A stretch of DNA of 14,346 nucleotides. Origin: an uncultured Solirubrobacteraceae bacterium (GTDB taxonomy: Bacteria > Actinomycetota > Thermoleophilia > Solirubrobacterales > Solirubrobacteraceae). The position numbers and the translations under genes were made by a program. The notes beneath the pieces were generated by a model. The model was given only the letters and a program-made list of their open reading frames with translations, searched no databases and had not been told where the DNA came from. Below, piece by piece: positions 1 through 6,060 of the stretch (the first letter of the stretch is position 1; each line of letters starts with the position of its first letter). The stretch covers positions 1 to 14,346 of the forward strand of contig CADCVT010000141.1 of assembly GCA_902806215.1 (NCBI GenBank), given 5' to 3'.

Positions 1-87
1 CAGGCGCCGAGCAACGCGCCCGACTCGGGTTCCGCCGCCGATCCGAAGACCGCCGACTCCGTCGGCACCGCGGAGGAGACGAAGTGA
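1..87 (+). CDS. rpsB: 30S ribosomal protein S2, C-terminal end (partial)
   Basis: Only the last 28 codons and the TGA stop (85-87) are in the window. The peptide is rich in Ala, Pro, Ser, Asp and Thr and ends in AEETK. It has no recognisable fold and looks like the disordered acidic tail that many actinobacterial S2 proteins carry. The assignment rests on context: the reading frame is open from base 1 and its stop overlaps the start of tsf by 4 bases, and rpsB is the almost universal upstream partner of tsf. S2 is a structural protein of the small ribosomal subunit. The conserved S2 body lies outside the window, so the identity is inferred, not seen. Confidence 0.75.
   Translation, partial: QAPSNAPDSGSAADPKTADSVGTAEETK
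72..78 (+). promoter_or_regulatory. Ribosome binding site of tsf
   Basis: GGAGGAG at 72-78 lies inside the last codons of rpsB, 5 bases before the GTG at 84 (7 bases counted from the GGAGG core). It is the clearest Shine-Dalgarno sequence in the window and supports GTG 84 as the tsf start. Confidence 0.75.
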
Positions 88-689
88 GCGACTACAGCCC
101 CACCGCCCAGGACGTCAAGGCCCTGCGCGAGCGCACCGGCGCGGGCATGATGGACTGCAAGAAGGCGCTCGTCGAGTCCGGCGGCGACGTCGACCAGGCG
201 ATCGAGATCCTGCGCAAGAAGCAGGGCAAGCGCATCGAGGACCGCGGCGAGCGCGTCGCCTCGGAGGGCACGATCCAGACCTACATCCACTCGAACGCCA
301 AGGTCGGCGTCCTGGTGGAGGTCAACTGCGAGACCGACTTCGTCGCGCGCAACGACGACTTCATCGCGTTCGCTCGTGACATCGCGCTGCACATCGCCGC
401 GGCGAACCCGCAGTTCGTCTCGGAGGACCAGGTCGATCCCGCCGCCAAGGAGCGCGAGACGAAGGTCTTCGAGGAGCAGGCCGCCGACAAGCCGGAGAAC
501 ATCCGGCCGAAGATCGTCGAGGGCCAGCTGCGCAAGTGGTTCGAGGAGGTCGTTCTGCTCAGCCAGAAGCACGTCAACGAGGACAAGTACGAAGGCAAGA
601 CCATCAAGCAGATCCAGAACGAGGTCGCCGCGAAGACCGGCGAGAACGTCTCGATCCGCCGCTTCGCGCGGTTCGCCGTCGGCTCGTAG
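84..689 (+). CDS. tsf: Elongation factor Ts, short form
   Basis: EF-Ts is the cytoplasmic guanine nucleotide exchange factor that releases GDP from EF-Tu. The 201-residue protein begins with the UBA-like domain (about residues 7-50) carrying RTGAGMMDCKKAL at 17-29. The core motif NCETDFVARND at 81-91 includes the Asp85-Phe86 pair expected to reach into the EF-Tu nucleotide site. At about 200 residues it is the compact, Thermus-like form, not the roughly 280-residue form of E. coli. GTG at 84 is the start: it follows a strong ribosome binding site and overlaps the rpsB stop in GTGA, which suggests translational coupling. The next gene is frr, 29 bases downstream; pyrH, commonly found here, is missing. 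Confidence 0.97.
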   Translation: MSDYSPTAQDVKALRERTGAGMMDCKKALVESGGDVDQAIEILRKKQGKRIEDRGERVASEGTIQTYIHSNAKVGVLVEVNCETDFVARNDDFIAFARDIALHIAAANPQFVSEDQVDPAAKERETKVFEEQAADKPENIRPKIVEGQLRKWFEEVVLLSQKHVNEDKYEGKTIKQIQNEVAAKTGENVSIRRFARFAVGS

Positions 690-718
690 CCGGAAGCGAA
701 TAGTCTCCGCCGAACCGT

Positions 719-1285
719 ATGAGCGAACTCACCGACGAGCTGATCGCCGACGCGCGCGACCGCATGACGAAGTCCGTCGAGGCGACGGTCACGAACTTCG
801 GCACGATCCGGACCGGCCGGGCGAACCCGCACCTGCTGGACCGCGTCATGGTCGACTACTACGGGGCGCAGACGCAGCTCAAGCAGCTCGCGACGGTGCA
901 GGCGCCCGAGGCGCGCCTGCTCACCGTCACGCCGTACGACAAGAGCTCGATCAACGCGATCGAGAAGTCGATCCGCGAGGCGGACCTGGGGCTCAACCCC
1001 TCCAACGACGGCAACGTCATCCGCCTCACGGTGCCCGAGCTCACCGAGGAGCGCCGCAAGGACCTCGTCAAGACCGCGCGCACGATCGCGGAGGAGGGCC
1101 GGGTCGGCATCCGCAACGTCCGGCGAGAGGTCATGCACGACCTGCGCGACCTCAAGAACGAGGGCGACGTCGGCGCCGACGAGGAGAAGCGCGCCGAGGC
1201 CGAGCTGCAGAAGCTGACCGACGAGCGCATCGCCGAGCTCGACGGGATCCTCAAGGCCAAAGAGGCCGAGATCCTCGAAGTGTGA
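719..1285 (+). CDS. frr: Ribosome recycling factor
   Basis: RRF works with EF-G to split post-termination ribosomes. The 188-residue length is normal for the family (about 185). RTGRANP at residues 31-37 is the conserved segment near the tip of helix 1. The following stretch (VDYYGAQTQLKQLATV) is the hinge and domain II start, and the charged C-terminal half is the long helix of the three-helix bundle. ATG 719 is chosen because it gives the canonical N-terminus; no close Shine-Dalgarno sequence is visible (GGAAG at 691-695 is too far away). It sits 29 bases after tsf, and its stop overlaps the uppS start by 4 bases. Confidence 0.97.
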   Translation: MSELTDELIADARDRMTKSVEATVTNFGTIRTGRANPHLLDRVMVDYYGAQTQLKQLATVQAPEARLLTVTPYDKSSINAIEKSIREADLGLNPSNDGNVIRLTVPELTEERRKDLVKTARTIAEEGRVGIRNVRREVMHDLRDLKNEGDVGADEEKRAEAELQKLTDERIAELDGILKAKEAEILEV

Positions 1286-1944
1286 GCGCTCGGTACGTCG
1301 CCATCATCACCGATGGCAACGGACGCTGGGCGCAACAGCGCGGGCTTCCGGTGCTCGCGGGTCATCAGGCGGGGGCGGACACGGTCAAGGCCCGGCTCCG
1401 CGACGCCGTCGACCTCGGGATCGAGGAGCTGACGGTCTACTCGTTCTCGACCGAGAACTGGTCGCGCTCGCCCGAGGAGGTCGCGGGCCTCATGGGGATG
1501 TTCGGCCAGCGCATCGACGACGAGACGCCCGAGCTGCACGAGGAGGGCGTGCGCATGCGGTTCATCGGCACGCGCGAGGGCGTCTCGCCCGAGCTCGTCG
1601 AGAAGATGGACTGGGCCGAGGCGCTCACCGCGCAGAACACGCGCATCACGCTCTTCGTCGCGTTCAACTATGGCGGGCGCCAGGAGATCCTCGACGCCGC
1701 GGCGCGCTACGACGGCGGGGGCGAGGAGGCGTTCGCCAAGCTGCTGTACGCGCCGGAGATGCACGACCCCGACCTCGTGATCCGCACGAGCGGCGAGGAG
1801 CGTCTGTCGAACTACCTGCTCTGGCAGGCGGCGTACTCAGAGCTCGTGTTCGCCGACGAGTTGTGGCCCGACTTCGACCGCGCCGCGTTCGAGACGTGCC
1901 TGGAGGAGTTCGCCGCGCGCGAGCGCAGGTTCGGTGGGCGATGA
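1282..1944 (+). CDS. uppS: Isoprenyl (undecaprenyl) diphosphate synthase, short form
   Basis: This is a cis-prenyltransferase, which adds isopentenyl diphosphate units to make the polyprenyl carrier lipid of cell wall synthesis. The start taken is GTG 1282, which overlaps the frr stop in GTGTGA. An open frame extends far upstream, but that part is the shadow of tsf and frr. Key motifs are AIITDGNGRWA at residues 7-17 with catalytic Asp11, GHQAG with His28 (spacing of 17 as in E. coli Asp26/His43), YSFSTENW, FNYGGR, RTSGEERLSNYLLWQ from Arg168, and YSELVFADELWPDF. At 220 residues it is shorter than the usual 240-260. The leader before the DGNGRWA motif and the loop before RTSGE are trimmed, and a Thr replaces the usual Met before the catalytic Asp. 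Product chain length cannot be read from the sequence. Confidence 0.94.
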   Translation: MSARYVAIITDGNGRWAQQRGLPVLAGHQAGADTVKARLRDAVDLGIEELTVYSFSTENWSRSPEEVAGLMGMFGQRIDDETPELHEEGVRMRFIGTREGVSPELVEKMDWAEALTAQNTRITLFVAFNYGGRQEILDAAARYDGGGEEAFAKLLYAPEMHDPDLVIRTSGEERLSNYLLWQAAYSELVFADELWPDFDRAAFETCLEEFAARERRFGGR

Positions 1945-2741
1945 GGAACACGTCCGACCTCGGCAACCGGATCGTCTACGGCTTCCCCGCGGCGGTCCTC
2001 GCGATCTTCATGGTCGTCTCGGGCGACTGGTGGTTCGCGGCCGGGGCGATCGGGCTCGGGCTCATCTGCATGCACGAGCTGTTCGCGATGTTCGACGACG
2101 TGCGCCCGGCGCGGATCGTCGGGTTCCTCGGCCTGATCGCGCTCGGGGTCGCGGCGATCGAGGGCGAGCCGTTCCACCTCGTGCTCGTCGGCGTCTGCGT
2201 GATCCCCGTGCTGTTCGGCGTCACGATCCTCGGGCCGTCGGCGCAGGGCGGGACGTTCGGGATGGCCATCGTGCTGCTCGGCGTCTTCTGGATCGGGATG
2301 GGGATCGCCCACGCGATCATGCTGCGCGAGCTGCCCCACGGCGGCGGGATCGTGGCCGCGGTCCTGATCGGGACGTTCGTCGGCGACACCGGCGCCTACT
2401 TCGTCGGGCGCGCGATCGGGCGGACGAAGCTCGCCCCGCAGATCTCGCCGAACAAGACGATCGAGGGCCTCGCCGGCGGCCTGCTCACCGCGATCATCGC
2501 CGTCTGGGTCGTGAACCTCTACCAGGACTGGATCGACGCGCCCGACGCGCTCATCCTCGGCGTCGCCGTCGCCCTGATGGCGCCGCTCGGGGACCTGTTC
2601 GAGTCGTTCATCAAGCGCGACGCGGGGACGAAGGACACGGGCAAGCTCTTCGGCGCCCACGGCGGCGCGCTCGACCGCCTCGACGCGGTCCTCTTCACGC
2701 TCGTCGCGGGCTACTACGTGTGGAACGCGATCGGCGTGTGA
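1941..2741 (+). CDS. cdsA: Phosphatidate cytidylyltransferase (CDP-diglyceride synthase)
   Basis: CdsA is an integral membrane enzyme that converts phosphatidic acid and CTP to CDP-diacylglycerol, the precursor of all phospholipids. The protein has 266 residues from ATG 1941, which overlaps the uppS stop in ATGA; a longer in-frame opening from 1863 lies within uppS and is not used. Most of residues 11-180 are hydrophobic membrane segments. GDTGAYFVGRAIGR is followed by SPNKTIEG at 169-176. The family signature covers residues 222-248: SFIKR, then KD, then HGG at 240-242, then DRLD at 245-248, matching the S-x-x-K-R...K-D...H-G-G-x-x-D-R-x-D pattern. It is the last gene of the left housekeeping block. 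Confidence 0.96.
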   Translation: MRNTSDLGNRIVYGFPAAVLAIFMVVSGDWWFAAGAIGLGLICMHELFAMFDDVRPARIVGFLGLIALGVAAIEGEPFHLVLVGVCVIPVLFGVTILGPSAQGGTFGMAIVLLGVFWIGMGIAHAIMLRELPHGGGIVAAVLIGTFVGDTGAYFVGRAIGRTKLAPQISPNKTIEGLAGGLLTAIIAVWVVNLYQDWIDAPDALILGVAVALMAPLGDLFESFIKRDAGTKDTGKLFGAHGGALDRLDAVLFTLVAGYYVWNAIGV

Positions 2742-2836
2742 TGACGGGCGTCCCTGGGTACTGCGCCGGTCAGACGGCAAAGGACTGCCAGAGCTTCCGA
2801 TGAGCCGGGCCTAGACACCCTGGTGCTCGCTGGAGC

Positions 2837-2874
2837 CGGCGCGGCCGAGCTCCGGGGGGAAGTCGGCCGCGCCG
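2837..2874 (+). terminator. 12-bp GC-rich hairpin between cdsA and the first peptidase
   Basis: Bases 2837-2848 are perfectly complementary to 2863-2874, giving a 12-bp stem with a 14-base loop. No T-run follows. It lies 95 bases after the cdsA stop and 65 bases before the next start. It could end the tsf-cdsA transcript without a U-tail, as seen in high-GC genomes, or act in the leader of the peptidase mRNA. The rest of 2742-2939 shows no convincing gene or clear sigma-70 promoter. Confidence 0.5.
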
Positions 2875-2929
2875 TCGTCGTGTCGCATAGGCACCGTTCT
2901 CGCCGCAAGATCCGGACGACCTTCGCGTT

Positions 2930-2936
2930 GGGGGAG
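2930..2936 (+). promoter_or_regulatory. Ribosome binding site of the first carboxypeptidase
   Basis: GGGGGAG at 2930-2936 lies 3 bases before ATG 2940. The spacing is short, but the purine run is distinctive. It sets the start at 2940 ahead of a signal peptide and excludes the in-frame opening at 2823, which would add 39 non-signal residues. Confidence 0.6.
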
Positions 2937-2939
2937 AAC

Positions 2940-5834
2940 ATGAACAGCCGATTCACCGTGCTGCTCGCGGCCGCAACGACCGTACTCGCCGCGCCTTCGG
3001 GCGCAAGTGCCGCGCAGCTCCTCGACACCTCCGTGTCCTCGCCCGCGGCACAGAAGCGCGTGTGCCACGACCAGCTCGCAAGCGGCCCCGGCGTGATCCA
3101 GCGCCGCGTCGACCTCGCCGGCGTCAGCGCGATCCGCGCCGACCTCGACGCGAGCGGCGGCGACTGGGACCTCGGCCTCTTCGACGGCGTCTCGCGCAAG
3201 ACGATCGGTGGCTCGGCCGGCTTCGGCTCGGACGAGATGGCCGAGACCTTCCACTTCTCCGGCCCGGTCATCGTCCAGGCCTGCCGTCGCACCGGCTCCG
3301 CCTCGACCGCCAAGCTGTCGGTCACCGCGACCGAGCTGCCCAAGCCGAGCGGGAAGATCGGCGAGATCAAGCTCGTCGAGATCGAGACCAAGACCGACGC
3401 CGACAAGGCGCGCCTGCAGGAGCTCGGCATCGACTACACCGAGCACGCCGGCCACTCGCACATGCAGGCCGTCCTCTACGGAGACAGCGACGTGCAGAAG
3501 GTCCGCAACGCCGGCTTCTCGTTCGACGTCATCATCGCCGACCTCTTCCAGCACGACATCAAGAAGCGCTCGGCCGACGACCTCTTCCAGCGCGAGAACG
3601 CGAAGTCGGGCCTGCCCAGCGGGCGCACCGGCTACCGCCGCCTCGCGGACTTCGACTCGGACATGAAGGCGCTCGCCGAGGCCAACCCGGCGCTCGTCAA
3701 GCCGATCGTGCTCGAGAAGACCACGCTCGAGGGCCGTCCGATCCAGGGCATCGAGATCACCGAGAACGCCTCGAACCTCAGCGACGGCAAGCCGGTGTTC
3801 CTCCAGTTCGGCGCTCACCACGCCCGCGAGTGGCCGTCGGCGGAGATGCCGATGGAGTTCGCGCACGACCTCGTCAAGAGCTTCGGCAAGGACCCCGAGA
3901 TCACCGACCTCATGCGCCGCGTGCGCACGATCATCGTCCCGGTCGTCAACCGCGACGGCTTCAACCTGAGCCGTGAGGCCAGCGTGGACCTGCGCGCGAC
4001 CGGCGCGTCGGACCGCATCACCGGCCCCTTCACCGAGGGCACGCTGGTCGACGAGGTCGCCAACAACACGCCGGCGCACCTCGTGGCGATTCTCGCCGAC
4101 GGTCAGACCGGCAACTTCGCCTACAAGCGCCGCAACTGCCGCGTCGTCGACAAGCAGACCCCGAAGCCTGGCGAGTGCGGGCAGAGCGGGAACCGCACCC
4201 GCGGCACCGACCCGAACCGCAACTACGGCGGCTTCTGGGGCGGCCCGGGCGCGTCGAGCAGCCCGACCAGCGACACCTACCGCGGCTCGGGCCCGAACTC
4301 CGAGCCGGAGATGCAGGCCGTCCGCGCGCTGATCTCGAGCCGCCAGGTCGCCACGGCCATCACGAACCACACGTACTCGAACCTCGTCCTGCGCCCGCCG
4401 GCGATCAAGGAGGCCGGCGCGCCGCCGGACGAGCCGATCTACAAGAAGCTCGGCGACGACATGGCCGCGCAGAACGGCTACCAGAGTCAGAAGAGCTTCG
4501 AGCTCTACGACACGACCGGGAGCATGGAGGACTGGTCCTACTACGCGACCGGCGGCCTCGGCTTCACGTTCGAGATCGGCCCGCACGAGTTCCACCCCGA
4601 GTACCAGCAGGTCATCAACGAGTACGAGGGCACGGGGACGTTCAAGGGCAAGGGCAACCGCGCCGCCTACCTCGTCGCGCTGCGGCACACCGCCGACACG
4701 GCCAACCACGGGGTCATCGAGGGCCGCGCGAAGCCGGGCAGCACGCTGAAGCTGACCAAGGAGTTCCAGACGAGCACGTACAAGGGCGCGAAGCCCGCGT
4801 CGTTCGCCGACAAGCTCGAGACGACGTACACGGTCCCGCAGAACGGCAAGGTCAGCTGGCACGTCAACCAGTCGACCCGGCCGATCCTCCGCGGCGCGTT
4901 CACGCCGAACGTCGATCCGACGCCGGTCAGGACCATCGCCGACGACGGGCAGCCGCTCGCGCCGGGCACCGGCGCGCGCAACCCGGCCACGACCGCCGAG
5001 GTGCCGTTCCAGGTCAAGGCCGACGACGCCCGTGAGGCGGTCAAGATCCGCGTCGACTGGGCCGATCCCGAGGACGACTTCGACCTGACCGTGTTCAAGA
5101 GGGTGGGCGACGCCTGGATCGAGGCCGGCAAGTCGGTCTCGATGCAGAACGACGATCGCGAGGCCGTGACCGGCTTCGCCGAGGGCGGGAACTTCGAGGA
5201 GGTCGTCCTCCCGAAGCCCGACGTCGCCGACTACAAGATGCGCGTCACGAACTGGGGCGCGGCCGACCCGAACTGGACGTACAAGATCCAGTACTTCAAG
5301 GCCGGCGCCACACCGCTGCAGCTCAAGGGCACAGAGGCGTGGAACCTGAGCTGCGAGAACGGCCGGACGACGAAGGTCACGGTCGAGCGCGGCCAGGTCT
5401 TCGACGGGGGCCAGCTGTGCGGCGGCGACGCCGCGGCCTCGTCCGAGCCGGCGGCCATGGCGGCCGTCGCCAAGGGCGTCGCTGCCGGCAAGGCGCCCAT
5501 GCGGTTCTCGCTCGTCGTCAAGCGCGCCGCGCTGCGCCAGGCGCTCGAGCGGGGCCTGGCCGCCCGGGCGAACTGCTCGGCTCCGTGCCGCCTGAACGTC
5601 GGCCTCACGGTCGACAAGCGGACGGCCAAGCGCCTGAAGCTCAAGCAGCGCACGGTCGCGACGGCCCGCGTCACCCGCTCGTTCGCGGGGACGAAGAAGC
5701 TCACGATCCGCTTCACGAAGGCGGCTCAGCGTCGCCTGGCGCGGACGCGGTCGGCGAAGCTCGGGATCGTCGCCACGGCCACCGGCCAGGACGGCGTCGC
5801 GACCGTCCGCCGGTCGCTGACGATCAAGCGGTAG
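2940..5834 (+). CDS. Secreted M14 zinc carboxypeptidase, copy 1
   Basis: A 964-residue exported metallocarboxypeptidase that should remove C-terminal residues from peptides outside the cell. The signal peptide is residues 1-24, with likely cleavage at ASA|AQ. A beta domain (about 25-130) and a propeptide-like segment (about 141-205) follow. The M14 catalytic domain spans about 231-585. Zinc ligands are His294 and Glu297 (HAREW) and His477 (NHTYSN). Arg397, Asn426 and Arg427 (DPNRNY) match CPA Arg127, Asn144 and Arg145. Tyr523 and Glu545 match Tyr248 and catalytic Glu270, with the same spacing of 22. ASSSPTSDTYRG strongly resembles pancreatic carboxypeptidase A. After it come a beta segment (588-655), a PPC-like beta domain (about 696-787) and an Arg/Lys/Thr-rich beta tail (about 854-964). 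Eight cysteines fit oxidised pairs. Its C-terminus is unrelated to that of copies 2 and 3. Confidence 0.93.
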   Translation: MNSRFTVLLAAATTVLAAPSGASAAQLLDTSVSSPAAQKRVCHDQLASGPGVIQRRVDLAGVSAIRADLDASGGDWDLGLFDGVSRKTIGGSAGFGSDEMAETFHFSGPVIVQACRRTGSASTAKLSVTATELPKPSGKIGEIKLVEIETKTDADKARLQELGIDYTEHAGHSHMQAVLYGDSDVQKVRNAGFSFDVIIADLFQHDIKKRSADDLFQRENAKSGLPSGRTGYRRLADFDSDMKALAEANPALVKPIVLEKTTLEGRPIQGIEITENASNLSDGKPVFLQFGAHHAREWPSAEMPMEFAHDLVKSFGKDPEITDLMRRVRTIIVPVVNRDGFNLSREASVDLRATGASDRITGPFTEGTLVDEVANNTPAHLVAILADGQTGNFAYKRRNCRVVDKQTPKPGECGQSGNRTRGTDPNRNYGGFWGGPGASSSPTSDTYRGSGPNSEPEMQAVRALISSRQVATAITNHTYSNLVLRPPAIKEAGAPPDEPIYKKLGDDMAAQNGYQSQKSFELYDTTGSMEDWSYYATGGLGFTFEIGPHEFHPEYQQVINEYEGTGTFKGKGNRAAYLVALRHTADTANHGVIEGRAKPGSTLKLTKEFQTSTYKGAKPASFADKLETTYTVPQNGKVSWHVNQSTRPILRGAFTPNVDPTPVRTIADDGQPLAPGTGARNPATTAEVPFQVKADDAREAVKIRVDWADPEDDFDLTVFKRVGDAWIEAGKSVSMQNDDREAVTGFAEGGNFEEVVLPKPDVADYKMRVTNWGAADPNWTYKIQYFKAGATPLQLKGTEAWNLSCENGRTTKVTVERGQVFDGGQLCGGDAAASSEPAAMAAVAKGVAAGKAPMRFSLVVKRAALRQALERGLAARANCSAPCRLNVGLTVDKRTAKRLKLKQRTVATARVTRSFAGTKKLTIRFTKAAQRRLARTRSAKLGIVATATGQDGVATVRRSLTIKR

Positions 5835-5847
5835 TCCTGAACGGGCG

Positions 5848-5893
5848 GCGGCGGGAGGACCTGGAGGGACGCTCCTCCGGGTTCTTCCGCCGC
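5848..5893 (+). terminator. 20-bp hairpin after carboxypeptidase copy 1
   Basis: Bases 5848-5867 pair with 5874-5893 across a 6-base loop (GACGCT): 20 continuous pairs including three G-T wobbles. It begins 14 bases after the stop codon at 5834. GGGCGG at 5843-5848 can alternatively pair with CCGCCC at 5897-5902. There is no T-run, so this would be a U-less terminator or an mRNA 3'-end stabiliser. Position and stability favour a transcript end for copy 1. Confidence 0.65.
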
Positions 5894-5968
5894 GTACCGC
5901 CCTTGAAGCGGGGAAAAGCAACGTTCCGGTGTGTTGGCGCGCCCGATCCGGGCGATACGGCGCACTTC

Positions 5969-5989
5969 TGACGGTCATGCGTCACCGTC
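5969..5989. repeat. Nested inverted repeats upstream of copy 2 (possible operator)
   Basis: TGACG at 5969-5973 and CGTCA at 5980-5984 form a perfect inverted repeat with a 6-base spacer. GACGGT at 5970-5975 and ACCGTC at 5984-5989 form a second, overlapping one. They lie about 70 bases before the start of copy 2, where a regulator could bind. This is an inference from symmetry only; no clear -35/-10 pair was found in 5894-6060. Confidence 0.3.
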
Positions 5990-6060
5990 TGTGATGGAGC
6001 GCGCCCGGAGAAGGCAGTTCCCGGGTCGCCGACCCGTCTCAGACTGCCGTCCGTCAACTG

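Noticed and set aside
376..1281. Upstream in-frame extension of uppS
   Set aside because: The translated stretch is Arg/Ser/Thr-rich and lies across tsf and frr in another frame. The UppS fold starts at the GTG at 1282.
1863..1940. Upstream in-frame start for cdsA
   Set aside because: It lies within the conserved C-terminal part of uppS. ATG 1941 with the ATGA overlap gives a normal CdsA N-terminus.
2823..2939. Upstream extension of carboxypeptidase copy 1
   Set aside because: It would put 39 polar residues in front of the signal peptide and run through the 12-bp hairpin. The GGGGGAG motif marks ATG 2940 instead.
2811..5978. Long minus-strand open frame opposite copy 1 (1055 codons), and a similar one at 9710-12760 opposite copy 3
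   Set aside because: These have the same shadow composition and no ribosome binding site or recognisable domain. Their presence in all three peptidase genes follows from shared codon bias.
5894..6060. TTGAAG (5903-5908) or TTGGCG (5934-5939) as -35 boxes for copy 2
   Set aside because: Neither has a convincing -10 hexamer at 16-18 bases; GATACG at 5954-5959 is too close to the second.
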